A stretch of DNA of 64,000 bases from NCBI RefSeq assembly GCF_035539115.1, contig NZ_DATLJA010000042.1, forward strand, positions 1 through 64,000, in the 5' to 3' direction. The notes below the pieces were generated by a model. The model made no database searches. It was not told the DNA's origin and saw only the letters and a program-made list of their open reading frames with translations. The stretch comes from Desulfitobacterium_A sp035539115 (GTDB lineage: Bacteria > Bacillota > Desulfitobacteriia > Desulfitobacteriales > Desulfitobacteriaceae). Shown piece after piece: positions 44,909-54,277 of the stretch (position 1 is its first letter; each line of letters begins with the position of its first letter). A program made the position numbers and the translations under genes.

Positions 44909-45508
44909 ATGCCAACAATAAAGCCAAAGTTTTATGCTATAAAAGAAGGTCGTGAAACAGGAATCTTTACAACCTGGGCGGAGTGTGAGAAAGCAATCCG
45001 GGGATTTTCCGGTGCAGTTTACAAACGGTTTGAGACCGAAAATGCTGCACTAGAATGGTATAACGATAATCGAAGTGAACTCAGAGAAAACGCTCAACCT
45101 ACGGATTATGAGGTCTACACTGATGGCAGTTATCTTAATGGCCAATATTCCTGGGCTTATGCCTTCGTCAAAGAGGATGAAGTGGTTTATGAAGATAGCA
45201 ATGTGGGGAAAAGTCCTGAAGCGGCCGTAATGCGTAATGTAGCGGGTGAATTAGCGGCGGTTCTTTTTGCTGTAAAACGGGCTGCTGACTTAGGAGTAAC
45301 CATTCGAATTTTTTATGATTACGCCGGAATTGCCTTTTGGGTTACGGGTGAATGGAGAGCAAAAAATGAATTTACCCAGAAGTATTGTAAACTTATGAAT
45401 GAGTATCAAGGAGTTTATGCCTTCGAGAAGGTTAAAGCTCATACAGGAAATAAGTTTAACGAATATGTGGATAACAAGGCCAAGACGGCGTTGGGGATAA
45501 TAAAGTAA
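44909..45508 (+). CDS. Ribonuclease H with N-terminal caulimovirus-type domain
   Basis: Encodes 199 residues from ATG 44909 (AAGGTGAGG about 9 bases upstream); a GTG at 44894 lies inside that ribosome site. Residues 1-50 (KFYAIKEGRETGIFTTWAEC) form the viroplasmin/RNase H1 hybrid-binding domain. The catalytic domain follows, with acidic residues in YTDGSY, GELAAV, YDYAGI and NEYVDNKA. It degrades RNA in RNA-DNA hybrids. It is flanked by terminators on both sides. Confidence 0.92.
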   Translation: MPTIKPKFYAIKEGRETGIFTTWAECEKAIRGFSGAVYKRFETENAALEWYNDNRSELRENAQPTDYEVYTDGSYLNGQYSWAYAFVKEDEVVYEDSNVGKSPEAAVMRNVAGELAAVLFAVKRAADLGVTIRIFYDYAGIAFWVTGEWRAKNEFTQKYCKLMNEYQGVYAFEKVKAHTGNKFNEYVDNKAKTALGIIK

Positions 45509-45547
45509 GAATACGTTTTATGAGATTGAAGGAGAATACTATGCAAG

Positions 45548-45590
45548 GAACCCTATGAGTTGATAACGAACAATTCCTAGGGTTCTTTTT
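45548..45590 (+). terminator. Rho-independent terminator after the RNase H gene
   Basis: GAACCCTA (45548-45555) pairs with TAGGGTTC (45578-45585), followed by TTTTT. Confidence 0.85.
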
Positions 45591-45654
45591 AAAGGTTAAC
45601 CTCTACAGTGTTTAGCTGTACATAGTCTGGCCTAGTTCGGGTTGCTCTAGTAAC

Positions 45655-46179
45655 TCAGACGAGTCCCTTGTCGATGTGACTCAAAGCTATATCTAAGGCC
45701 TCATGCACTGTTTGCGCATAATCCAATTTAATGCTCTTTCTTTCATCAAGATAGGCTTCTTCATAAGCTGCAGACCTGATTTTTCCTGACCAGCCTCCCG
45801 AAGACTCAAGAACGACGACCGGCTTACGGTTGAGATATGCTGCCGAGAGTTCTCCGAGCGTACCGTTTCCGCCGCCAATCATGATCAGTGCATCGGAAGA
45901 ATGAACAAGGATCAAACTCCGATAATCAAAGCTTAACCCAGTCGTAATCGGTATATCAATGTAGGAGTTGCCCCTGTCCCGGGTATCTCCAGGCAAAATT
46001 CCGACCACAAGTCCGTTCGCTTCTTTGGCTCCCTTTGAAGCATACTCCATGATTCCATTGGTACCGCCACTCAACAAAACACATCCTCTCTGCGCTATTT
46101 CCCTTCCAAGGTCTAGAGCCAATTCTTGTATTTCACGGGGTAATTCCCCTGACTGTCCGATGACTCCAATACGTATCAC
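45655..46179 (-). CDS. LOG-like Rossmann protein (TIGR00725 type)
   Basis: Encodes 174 residues from GTG 46179 (GAGGTG upstream). The fold is that of the 'lysine decarboxylase-like' LOG family: CVLLSGGTNGIMEYASKGAK and the nucleotide-site motif IGGGNGTLGELSAAYLN, the counterpart of PGGxGTxxE. LOG proteins release cytokinin-type bases from nucleotide monophosphates, but this short branch is uncharacterised to my knowledge. It is a single gene convergent with RNase H. Confidence 0.82.
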   Translation of the reverse strand: MIRIGVIGQSGELPREIQELALDLGREIAQRGCVLLSGGTNGIMEYASKGAKEANGLVVGILPGDTRDRGNSYIDIPITTGLSFDYRSLILVHSSDALIMIGGGNGTLGELSAAYLNRKPVVVLESSGGWSGKIRSAAYEEAYLDERKSIKLDYAQTVHEALDIALSHIDKGLV

Positions 46180-46227
46180 GTTTCAATCACCTCTTTCTTT
46201 AGACGACAAAACTTAGATGTTCATCCG

Positions 46228-46977
46228 TTAAAACTTAAAGAACAACTTCGCAGCCATAAAAAGTACGGTAACAACAAGGATTCTTTGAATCCATTTGTCC
46301 CCTTTATTGACAGCGAAATTACTGCCTACCCAAGCTCCAGCCCCCTGCCCAGCGGCGAGAAGTAAACCATAAGACCATCGCACATCACCATGTAAGATGT
46401 AGGTAATTAAGGATGTAATCATACATAGTCCGATGACTAGACCTTTAATACTGTTCACCTTAACCAGCGACATCCCAATCAGCGTACTCGTGAAGGCCAT
46501 AATGACGAACCCAACTCCTGCCTGAATAAAACCACTGTATACTCCGATCAGGATGAAACCGAGGACTCCAATAATCCTTTGTTTCTTGCTTAAATGCTCT
46601 TGATGTACAAAATTGCTTTTCTTTTTCTTCGGCCTAATAGTTAACCAGAGCACAACTAACATAACAAATGCAAGGATTTTATTAAATACCGCATCTGGGG
46701 TGTAAATAGCAAGTCTGGCTCCGAGAATAGAACCGATCATGGCCGGAATTCCAAAGAACAGACCCAAACGCCAGTCAAAAAAACCCTTGCGTCGGAAATT
46801 CCAGACAGCGACCCCATTTTGAACAACTAAAGCCACCCGATTCGTCCCGTTGGCTACTGCTGTCGGTAGGCCTAAAAAGATGAGAATCGGCAAGGTTAAT
46901 AAGGAACCACCCCCTGCTATTGTGTTTAGAAAACCGGCAAATACGCCAATTGCCAATAGAAGTAAAATTGTTCCCAT
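46228..46977 (-). CDS. TauE/SafE family sulfite/sulfonate exporter-like protein
   Basis: Encodes 249 residues with about seven to eight membrane segments. The family duplication motif GxxxGxxxxxxxGGGSLLTLP appears near the start (NTIAGGGSLLTLPILIFLGL), and the second half has a GVYSGFIQAGVGF counterpart. Members move sulfite, sulfoacetate or other organosulfur anions. It is the last gene of the sulfur island, 123 bases after the SsuA-like gene, so export of excess sulfite is a reasonable guess. AAAGGAG precedes the ATG. Confidence 0.85.
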   Translation of the reverse strand: MGTILLLLAIGVFAGFLNTIAGGGSLLTLPILIFLGLPTAVANGTNRVALVVQNGVAVWNFRRKGFFDWRLGLFFGIPAMIGSILGARLAIYTPDAVFNKILAFVMLVVLWLTIRPKKKKSNFVHQEHLSKKQRIIGVLGFILIGVYSGFIQAGVGFVIMAFTSTLIGMSLVKVNSIKGLVIGLCMITSLITYILHGDVRWSYGLLLAAGQGAGAWVGSNFAVNKGDKWIQRILVVTVLFMAAKLFFKF

Positions 46978-47100
46978 GTTTTTCTCCTTTTATGTGTGGC
47001 GATTAATCATCTCTGCCTTAGATAATTGAGCTTCCGATAGAGAATTGAAATTCACCTTTTCTCAGTATACCCAATATATTCCTACATTTAAAGCATTAAA

Positions 47101-48153
47101 TTACTGTATTTCACTCTTCCCTTTCTCACGAAGAACCTTATTCAGTACGCTTAAATTCACAAGGTTCGTTGTATCTGGCTTTTCTTTAATGAAACCCGTA
47201 TTAACAGACAGCGTCACAAAATCCAAAATAGAATCCTTCTCAGGATCACTGGTGATTGTCAGTCGCCCAAAGGCTGCATCGAGAATTTCTTGGGATAACG
47301 GCTTCTTCGTTAGCTCTGTGATCTGAGCATTCACAGTTTGCTTGGCTTCTTCTTTATTTGTATTAATATAATCGGTGAGATCAACATGGTTCTTGAGGAA
47401 ATTCTCAACGATATCGGGATGATCCTTTAGAAATTGGGTTCTCACCACGACGACTGTAGACGAATAATTGCCCTCTCTCCAGACTTGATTATAATCGAGT
47501 ACAACATTGGCCTGGACATCCTTGACAAGAATTGAACCCCAGGGTTCTGGAACCAAAGCAGCATCGATATCACCTTTGTCGAGGAGGGTCTTAATGTCCG
47601 AATTATTGGCCTGGTGAATCTCAACAGTTCCTCCCTTCGTCGTATCTTTCAAGCCATTGGCTTGTAACAAGTTGCGTAGCGATAGGTCTTGAGTATTTCC
47701 AAACTGAGGCACTGCGACTTTCTTTCCGCTTAATTCTTTAACATCTTTAATCGGTAGATCCTTTCTTGTGACTAGGATTGCTCCAGCATCCGTGGCCCCT
47801 GCGATAATCTGGATATCCCCTTTGGATTTGGTGAAGCCATTGATGGCGGGCCCCGGTCCGATGTAAGCAATATCCAATTCTCCTGCAAATAAAGCTTCGA
47901 TCTCGGAAGGGCCTGCATTGAATTGTTTCCATTCAACTGTGTGGGCATCACCGATGGCCTTCTGAAAAGAACCATCCGCTTTGCCGATTAAAGCCTGAGA
48001 ATGAGTAATATTCGGGAAAAAACCGACTCGGACATTTGAATTAGCTCCTGAATTCGCTGCTTCATTCTGAGTCCCGCAAGCGGTTAGAAGTCCCGTAAAA
48101 ATTAAGAAAATCAGAACGATAGAGAGTAAATGGGAATTTTTTCGGTTAGGCAT
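47101..48153 (-). CDS. ssuA: Sulfonate/sulfate-type ABC transporter binding lipoprotein (SsuA-like)
   Basis: Encodes 350 residues. A lipoprotein signal (LLTAC, lipidated Cys26) precedes a NMT1/SsuA-like binding domain: VRVGFFPNITHSQALIGKAD, GELDIAYIGPGPAINGF and DAALVPEPWGSILV. It should deliver a sulfur anion (alkanesulfonate, taurine or sulfate) to the permease/ATPase encoded at 57209-58757, since no other permease is near. Separation from those genes by 9 kb of sulfur metabolism genes argues for one regulon. Repeat copy E lies between it and cysN. Confidence 0.82.
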   Translation of the reverse strand: MPNRKNSHLLSIVLIFLIFTGLLTACGTQNEAANSGANSNVRVGFFPNITHSQALIGKADGSFQKAIGDAHTVEWKQFNAGPSEIEALFAGELDIAYIGPGPAINGFTKSKGDIQIIAGATDAGAILVTRKDLPIKDVKELSGKKVAVPQFGNTQDLSLRNLLQANGLKDTTKGGTVEIHQANNSDIKTLLDKGDIDAALVPEPWGSILVKDVQANVVLDYNQVWREGNYSSTVVVVRTQFLKDHPDIVENFLKNHVDLTDYINTNKEEAKQTVNAQITELTKKPLSQEILDAAFGRLTITSDPEKDSILDFVTLSVNTGFIKEKPDTTNLVNLSVLNKVLREKGKSEIQ

Positions 48154-48205
48154 CCTTAACCCTCCATTTCATAGTTATCCAATCATATCATTATTAGTAT
48201 TCAAG

Positions 48206-48301
48206 GTATAAAGAAAACCCGGCTTTCGCCGAGCTTTGCGAAAGCGAAAACCGCTGGTTGCACTTATGCTATCTGCCCAAAACTTATACTTTCTGTTAGT
48301 A
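48206..48301 (+). repeat. Dispersed hairpin repeat (copy E, CCGG type)
   Basis: Starts GTATAAAGAAAACCCGGC and ends TTTCTGTTAGTA. The left hairpin is CGGCTTTCGCCG-like instead of CTTGGC..GCCAAG, while the right half is identical to copies C and D. It lies between ssuA and cysN. The rest of the 48154-48434 gap shows nothing convincing. Confidence 0.85.
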
Positions 48302-48434
48302 AAAAAAAGTACAGATATGATTCACCTTCTATTGGGAAGGATCAATAAGCTCGGCAGACGCCTTTACAAGCAAGATGCAAAAAGAAGTGCCTTTCGAGCG
48401 CCAGCCAAGTTATCGCTAATCCTACGAAGATTTT

Positions 48435-50156
48435 TTAGATTTCATATTCCGCGTTTAATTTCGAAGCTTGTTTGAAGCCAATGCTCCGGTATTTGGAGAA
48501 ATTAAGCCATTGTTTGGCAAAAAACTCATCTTTACGTTTAGGGTTTGATAAGCCTTTATACTCGTTGATAAAACGTTGATAATCATCAGCAGATTGGAGT
48601 TTTATGGTTAGCCCAAGGGTATTAAGATGGACAACTGGTTCATAGGAATAATCCTCGAGAGAAAGCAAATTCTCAAACTTCGAGTTTCGGACCTTGACGA
48701 CATGTTGATTTTCTAAGTCGATCAAGTTAAAACTTGTGGGATAGGAATAGGTGTCCCCTGCGACCGGCAGTGGTTCTCCAATCGTGTAGACTCGAGGATG
48801 ACGCGTGAACTTCTGGATATCCTGTCCTGGAAGGAGCATATAGTATTCATCAAAGCATTGAACATTGACTTCTAAATTCTCTTTGACAAACTTATTAACC
48901 GTAGCAATAGCCTTTACAAGACCTGAAACAATACCCCCGCCACATACATCATAACCATCAACAAGTACGAATCTTCCCGTATGCTGATTATTTTTAAACT
49001 CATCAAAAGCGATGCTTTCTTTTGTCTTGATGATCACTTCAGCGACATCATTCGTCTTCACAACCACTGCCTCATCATTAGTTGCAAGCGTGGTGGCATC
49101 AATGACTTTATTGATTGCAAAAATCTCGCATTCTACTTCCTGGGTAGCCAACTTAAGTTTATATTTTTTATTCTCAACTAGGCTTTGTTTACCCATCCAG
49201 AATAGGTTGGCCTCAAAGAAGTTGGACACAAGCGGTGCATTCTCCACGTGAGAAATGAACTCTCCACGTTTGTTAAAGAACTCATCTTCCACAGTAATCC
49301 CCACGGACATGCCCGCTTTCACGATATCAACACGATCTTTTTCCACCCAAGCTTCGATCGATTTCACCTGGGTTACGTGATTGCTAGGTGAGATGAGAAT
49401 CTGATCTCCAACCTTTAATTGTCCGGATTCAATTCTTCCGGCAATAATACGTCGGGCATCAAATTTATAGACATCCTGAATTGGGAATCTTAACGCTTTG
49501 TTTTCCAGACCTTTCCCCTTTTCAAAGTCGTCAATAGCTTCTAAAATTGGTTTTCCATCGTACCAGGGCATATTCTCTGATTTCTCAATCATGTTGTCCC
49601 CATAAAAAGCGGAGATTGGGATATATTTCAGGGGATAGACATTCAAGTTATTTAAGAAGCGATTCATTTCATATTCAATCTCCAGGAATTTCTTCTCGGA
49701 GTACCCAACCAAATCCATTTTATTGACCAGGACATAGACCTTCTTAATTCCTAAAAGGGAAAGAATGTAGCCATGACGTTTGGATTGTTCTTGAATTCCT
49801 TCATTTGCATCGATAATGAGAAGCGCTGCTTCGGCATGAGCAGCACCCGAAATCATGTTCTTAAGGAATTCTTTGTGTCCTGGAGCATCAATAATCACAT
49901 AATCCCGTTTGGGGGTTCGAAACTGGATCTCAGTCGTATCAATCGTGATCCCTTGCTTCTGTTCTTCTTCGAAGGCATCCAAGAGATAGGCATACTCAAA
50001 AGGCTTTCCTTTTTCCTTGGAAATACGCTTCACGCGATCAATAGCTCCTTCGGGGATAGAATGAGTGTCATAGAGTAATCGCCCGATGACGGTCGATTTT
50101 CCATGGTCAACATGCCCAACGGCGACGATATTCAGTGTCTCTCTTTCATTTTCCAT
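48435..50156 (-). CDS. cysN: Sulfate adenylyltransferase GTPase subunit CysN with C-terminal extension
   Basis: Encodes 573 residues. With CysD it makes adenylylsulfate (APS), using GTP hydrolysis to drive the reaction. The EF-Tu-like GTPase has P-loop GHVDHGKST (14-22), DAPGH (91-95) and NKMD (145-148), followed by two beta-barrel domains to about residue 411 (GRFVLVDGYDVCGGGIVSG). An unusual extra 160 residues follow (412-573). They contain no P-loop and so are not a fused APS kinase. Their end has KRKDEFFAKQWLNFSKYRSI. It starts 17 bases after cysD. Confidence 0.93.
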   Translation of the reverse strand: MENERETLNIVAVGHVDHGKSTVIGRLLYDTHSIPEGAIDRVKRISKEKGKPFEYAYLLDAFEEEQKQGITIDTTEIQFRTPKRDYVIIDAPGHKEFLKNMISGAAHAEAALLIIDANEGIQEQSKRHGYILSLLGIKKVYVLVNKMDLVGYSEKKFLEIEYEMNRFLNNLNVYPLKYIPISAFYGDNMIEKSENMPWYDGKPILEAIDDFEKGKGLENKALRFPIQDVYKFDARRIIAGRIESGQLKVGDQILISPSNHVTQVKSIEAWVEKDRVDIVKAGMSVGITVEDEFFNKRGEFISHVENAPLVSNFFEANLFWMGKQSLVENKKYKLKLATQEVECEIFAINKVIDATTLATNDEAVVVKTNDVAEVIIKTKESIAFDEFKNNQHTGRFVLVDGYDVCGGGIVSGLVKAIATVNKFVKENLEVNVQCFDEYYMLLPGQDIQKFTRHPRVYTIGEPLPVAGDTYSYPTSFNLIDLENQHVVKVRNSKFENLLSLEDYSYEPVVHLNTLGLTIKLQSADDYQRFINEYKGLSNPKRKDEFFAKQWLNFSKYRSIGFKQASKLNAEYEI

Positions 50157-50173
50157 CGTTTTTACCCTTCCTC

Positions 50174-50974
50174 TTACATATATCCTTCTTTACGTAGTTT
50201 TTGCATCGCATAAGCATCTTCCTGATCTTGAGCACGTCCAGCACGTTCACTGATCGTTGTATGCTTCAACTCTTCGATGATTTCTTCCACTGTGGAGGCG
50301 TTCGAATTGATTTGACCCGTGCAAGGAGCACACCCTAAGCTACGATAGCGTTTGCCATTCTTAGAAAAATAGAGATCCACCACGGGAATATTTTCGCGGG
50401 CAATATAACTCCAAATGTCAAGCTCATTCCATTGAAGAAGCGGATGAACTCGGATGTGGTTTCCCTTCGGAAAATCGGTTTTGAATTGATCCCAGAGCTC
50501 TGGAGCTTGATTGGTATAATCCCATTCCGAGTTCTGATTGCGTTCACTAAAGACGCGTTCCTTGGAGCGTGACCCCTCTTCGTCGCGCCGAATTCCTAGG
50601 ATAAGTCCCTCGAACTCATATTTGGTGACGACTTGTTGAAGCCCGTCTGTCTTCAACGCCTTACAGCATTCGAGCCGGCCTCGTTGTGGACCCATGCCTG
50701 CAGCCAAAGCTTCTTCATTTTTATGCACGATTAAATCCAGTTTTAATTCCTTGGCCATGCGGTCACGGAATTCAATCATTTCCGGGATCTTGTAGGTAGT
50801 ATCCACATGGATCAGAGGAAACGGGCAATACCCTAAAAAAGCTTTATTAGCTAACCAGAGAAGGACGGTCGAATCTTTGCCAATCGACCATAACATGCCG
50901 AGCTTTCCGAATTTCTTATAAGCCTCTCTTAAAATAAAGATACTTTCGGCTTCTAATTGGTCAAGATGATCCAT
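50174..50974 (-). CDS. cysD: Sulfate adenylyltransferase subunit CysD
   Basis: Encodes 266 residues. It is the catalytic ATP-pyrophosphatase subunit that adenylylates sulfate. The modified PP-loop MLWSIGKDSTVLLWLANKAF is intact, as are the family blocks GILRRDEEGSRSKERVFS-like (here ILGIRRDEEGSRSKERVFS) and SLGCAPCTGQI. It starts 18 bases after aprB and precedes cysN. Together they feed APS to AprAB. Confidence 0.95.
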   Translation of the reverse strand: MDHLDQLEAESIFILREAYKKFGKLGMLWSIGKDSTVLLWLANKAFLGYCPFPLIHVDTTYKIPEMIEFRDRMAKELKLDLIVHKNEEALAAGMGPQRGRLECCKALKTDGLQQVVTKYEFEGLILGIRRDEEGSRSKERVFSERNQNSEWDYTNQAPELWDQFKTDFPKGNHIRVHPLLQWNELDIWSYIARENIPVVDLYFSKNGKRYRSLGCAPCTGQINSNASTVEEIIEELKHTTISERAGRAQDQEDAYAMQKLRKEGYM

Positions 50975-50992
50975 AATAAGGCCTCCATATTT

Positions 50993-51307
50993 TTAATATT
51001 GATTCGGATCTTTAGTGTTAATGGTGATTTCTATCGGTTCCCCCTCGGCTTTGTGAATAGACCAGTGCAGAAGGTCTTTATCCTTTCGGGTCTGCATATA
51101 TCCACCTTGCCCCCCGATATCTGCACCCAAAAAGAATTGGATTGCGCCAAAAGCACACTCCTTGAGACAGGAGGTACATCCCCAGCAATCCTTGGGGTAT
51201 TTGATAAAGGACTTGCCGAATTCATCTTTAAAAATCAAGTTCCCGGGGCAAACCTTGAGACATTTGCCGCAGCCGGTGCATTGTTCACGGTTAATCACGA
51301 TGCTCAT
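50993..51307 (-). CDS. aprB: APS reductase beta subunit-like ferredoxin (AprB)
   Basis: Encodes 104 residues. Two [4Fe-4S] motifs are CTGCGKCLKVCP (Cys10, 13, 16, 20) and CWGCTSCLKECA (Cys41, 44, 47, 51). The insert-free WGCTSC and the tail after residue 60 resemble AprB, but it is shorter than the roughly 150 residues of dissimilatory enzymes. It overlaps the end of aprA by 17 bases and should carry electrons to the AprA flavin. Confidence 0.88.
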   Translation of the reverse strand: MSIVINREQCTGCGKCLKVCPGNLIFKDEFGKSFIKYPKDCWGCTSCLKECAFGAIQFFLGADIGGQGGYMQTRKDKDLLHWSIHKAEGEPIEITINTKDPNQY

Positions 51308-52982
51308 AGTTCACATCCTTTGTCACAAGATCCCGAAATAGAATATCGACTTTCCCCTGCTGATAACGCGAATTAACGTATTTCAAGAAGTGCTGATCAT
51401 CTTTTTCTGGGTAATCTGCATTCTCTTGGAAGCAGTGCCAACGGGTTTCCTTGCGAGCGAGTAAATGTTCAATCAGCGTTAAGCAGACATAGAGGCGGTC
51501 AATGACCTCGTAGAGCAACATAAGTTCATGCAGATCCTCGGCTTTTAAGGACTGACTCAGTTTGAGCAAAACGTTAATTTTTTCTTTAGCGAGATTGAGC
51601 TTTGGGGTATTAACTAAATAATTTTCCGAGATGCCTCCAGCGTAGATATCCATAACCTTCTGCATCGCTTCTTCGAGATCTTCAATCGAATAACGACTTG
51701 CGTTAGATTGATTCAAGAAGGACTGAAGCTCATCGCGTTTACGCTGAACGTCCACAAGGTCAACTGATAGAAGGGTTTGGTTTCGAATATAATCTAAAGC
51801 TGCGAGTGCGGCTATTTCGCCTTCGGCAAAACAACCCGTCACATATTTTTGCGGACTTCCCCCAGCCACATCTCCAGCGGCATAGAGTCCTTGGAGGGTG
51901 GTTGCTCGCTGAGTATCCACCCAATATCCACTGGCGGTATGGCCACCCACAATATATGGTTCCGTACCTTCGATTTCGACGTTTTCCTGGGACGGCCCCT
52001 TCCCACTTTCGAGCCATTTTAAGGTTTGGGCGGGTGCCATATTGAGATAGGCTTTATACAAGTCCTGCTCAACTGCAGGTGATTTTCCTTTCGTCGCTAA
52101 ATAACACGGACCGCGACCCTGCAGGTTTTCCATTGCCGTCGAGTACATACGAATGGGGGTTGAAGGCGTTCCATAGTTTGTTTCGTAGAGTTCCCCTTGG
52201 CCATTAACCTGGGGTGCTCCCACACCTTGAGCAATTGTTCCGGTAGGAGCAAGCGTGTCCTTGCATCTTAAGGCGACAAAACGCATCTCAAAGGTCGTCA
52301 TTTCGGCACCAGCCCGAATTCCCATAGCATACCCTGCACCCGTGTTAAACGGCGAATACCACATCTTATGATGAGAAAAGCCCGGGTTATTGGGTCGATA
52401 TAGACCTGCAGCTCCACCCGTTGTACAGATGACGGCTTTCGCTCGAAGCGTATAAAAGACGTTTTTATCAAGTGAGAAACCATAGGCGCCAATAACCTGA
52501 TTGCCTTTGAGCAGATAATCAATAATATTCACACGATTAAGGACCGTGATCTGTTCCTGACTTTCCACGGCAGCGGCGAGGAGAGGTTTGATATTTTCAC
52601 CATTGATTTTGATATTGCGCCGTCCACGAGCCACATACTCTCCCAGCTCATCCTTTTGGATCACCAGACCCAAGCTTTCCATCTTTTCCGTGACGCTATT
52701 GAGTCGTTGTGCAAGGGAATAGACCAAGTCTTCCCGAAGGATCCCTTCAGAATCGTTGCGAACATAATCGAGGTAGGTTTCCGGAGTTTCTCCTTTGACG
52801 ATGTAGGCATTTAACGCATTGACCCCGGCAGCCAGACAGCCGCTGCGTTTAATATTTGCTTTCTCAGCGATAAGCACCTGGCAGGAGGAATGCTCAGCTA
52901 GCGTGAGGGCTGCAAAGCAACCCGCTGTTCCACCACCAATGATCAAAATATCTGTGGTTAATTCTTTGATTTCTAAGTCCAT
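51291..52982 (-). CDS. aprA: APS reductase alpha subunit-like flavoprotein (AprA)
   Basis: Encodes 563 residues of the fumarate reductase/AprA flavoprotein family. The FAD-binding DILIIGGGTAGCFAALTLAE is at residues 11-30. YVARGRRNIKINGENIKPLL and GPCYLATKG are regions I associate with AprA. GLYAAGDVAGGSPQKYVTGC is the second FAD block. It should reduce APS to sulfite and AMP. It is about 90 residues shorter than dissimilatory AprA. The company of CysDN, a sulfite reductase and MetY, and the absence of Qmo or DsrAB, point to an assimilatory role, as annotated in some clostridia. Confidence 0.87.
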   Translation of the reverse strand: MDLEIKELTTDILIIGGGTAGCFAALTLAEHSSCQVLIAEKANIKRSGCLAAGVNALNAYIVKGETPETYLDYVRNDSEGILREDLVYSLAQRLNSVTEKMESLGLVIQKDELGEYVARGRRNIKINGENIKPLLAAAVESQEQITVLNRVNIIDYLLKGNQVIGAYGFSLDKNVFYTLRAKAVICTTGGAAGLYRPNNPGFSHHKMWYSPFNTGAGYAMGIRAGAEMTTFEMRFVALRCKDTLAPTGTIAQGVGAPQVNGQGELYETNYGTPSTPIRMYSTAMENLQGRGPCYLATKGKSPAVEQDLYKAYLNMAPAQTLKWLESGKGPSQENVEIEGTEPYIVGGHTASGYWVDTQRATTLQGLYAAGDVAGGSPQKYVTGCFAEGEIAALAALDYIRNQTLLSVDLVDVQRKRDELQSFLNQSNASRYSIEDLEEAMQKVMDIYAGGISENYLVNTPKLNLAKEKINVLLKLSQSLKAEDLHELMLLYEVIDRLYVCLTLIEHLLARKETRWHCFQENADYPEKDDQHFLKYVNSRYQQGKVDILFRDLVTKDVNYEHRD

Positions 52983-53047
52983 GACCTACTCCATTTTCTC
53001 AATTACTTTACGCTTTTTTTCTATTCTTCTTCTCTTGGCTTCTCTCT

Positions 53048-54277
53048 TTAAAGACTGACCAACGCCTGGAGAAAATCTTCGATGATATCTTCAGCGTCTT
53101 CGAGGCCTACGCTAACCCGAATGAGATCCTCATAAACCCCCATCTTCTCTCGTTCTTCAAGCGTGTTGCCCGCATAGATGGTAGAAGCAGGATGAACCAC
53201 CAACGTCCGAGCATCTCCAATATTCGACGCATTTAAAGCGTATTGCAGATTATTGATGACGTGAAAGGCATTTTCCTTGGAACCGACGCGAAGGGTTAGG
53301 AGCCCTCCGAACTTTCCAGAGAACTGCTCTCGGGCAATTTCGTGATAGGGGTTATCCTCAAGCCCAGGGTAGTTTACGAAACTCACCTGCGGTTGCTCTT
53401 TCAAGAACTTCGCAAGGGCTAAGGCATTATCACAGATGCGATCCATGCGAATTCCGAGGGTCTCTAAACCTAAACTGGTCAAATAGACATTCATTGGAGC
53501 ACTGCAGGTTCCAAAATCCTTAAAAGTTGTCTGGCGTAATTTCGCCAAATACGTGAATTGACCAAACTTCTTATAGGGTTTAATGCTGGGGAACTTCTTA
53601 ACGTCCCAATTTGTGCGCCCATTCGCAATAATGATTCCGCCAATCGAGTTACTGCTTCCGTTAATATACTTAGAGGTCGAGTGAATCACGATATCGGCAC
53701 CCAGTTCGAGTGGGCGAATAAGGTAGGGCGTCGTACACGTATTATCCACTATTAGAAGAATTCTCTTCGCATGTGCTAACTCAGCAAGCTGTTTGATATC
53801 CGGAACATCGAGTTTGGGGTTCCCTAGGCTTTCGACGAAGATTATTCGCGTTCGGTCCGTGATTGCTGCTTCAAAACCTTCAACCGTGCTTTCCTTAAGG
53901 AAGGAAGCCTGAATGCCCAGCGGTTTAAAGCCCTCAAACAACGCATACGTTCCTCCGAAAATTCCACTTCCGGCTAGAATTTCGTCCCCACTTTGTAAGC
54001 AAGTCAGTACAGCCATACTTATGGCCGCCATACCGGAAGCACAGGAAACGGCTCCGACGCCTTTTTCTAAGAAGGCTATCCGACGTTCAAAGCTCTCTAT
54101 TGTAGGGTTGTTTAGTCGCGTGTAAAGAAAACCTGGTTCATGTCCTGTAAAAATTCTTTCTAACTCTTCCGCCGTTTCATGAGCAAACGCCGTGGACTGA
54201 TAGATGGGGATCGTCGTTGCCCCTGATTTTGGGTCACCCTTGAAATTGCCATGGAGTAAGGAGGTGTTGAATTTCAT
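53048..54277 (-). CDS. metY: O-acetylhomoserine sulfhydrylase (MetY)
   Basis: Encodes 409 residues of the Cys/Met-metabolism PLP family. The PLP lysine is Lys203 in VIHSTSKYINGSS, and the N-terminal PIYQSTAFAHETAEELERIF block and YTRLNNPT are typical of MetY. It forms homocysteine from O-acetylhomoserine and sulfide, or, in the Wolinella pathway, from a protein thiocarboxylate. Its ATG overlaps the tusA stop by one base (TAATG), so translation is coupled to the sulfur-relay gene. Confidence 0.93.
   Translation of the reverse strand: MKFNTSLLHGNFKGDPKSGATTIPIYQSTAFAHETAEELERIFTGHEPGFLYTRLNNPTIESFERRIAFLEKGVGAVSCASGMAAISMAVLTCLQSGDEILAGSGIFGGTYALFEGFKPLGIQASFLKESTVEGFEAAITDRTRIIFVESLGNPKLDVPDIKQLAELAHAKRILLIVDNTCTTPYLIRPLELGADIVIHSTSKYINGSSNSIGGIIIANGRTNWDVKKFPSIKPYKKFGQFTYLAKLRQTTFKDFGTCSAPMNVYLTSLGLETLGIRMDRICDNALALAKFLKEQPQVSFVNYPGLEDNPYHEIAREQFSGKFGGLLTLRVGSKENAFHVINNLQYALNASNIGDARTLVVHPASTIYAGNTLEEREKMGVYEDLIRVSVGLEDAEDIIEDFLQALVSL

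Noticed and set aside
48236..48475. 79-codon plus-strand frame near copy E
   Set aside because: Starts inside the repeat, has no family similarity, and overlaps the cysN end.
48435..50156. CysNC fusion with APS kinase
   Set aside because: The C-terminal 160 residues have no P-loop or other APS kinase motif.
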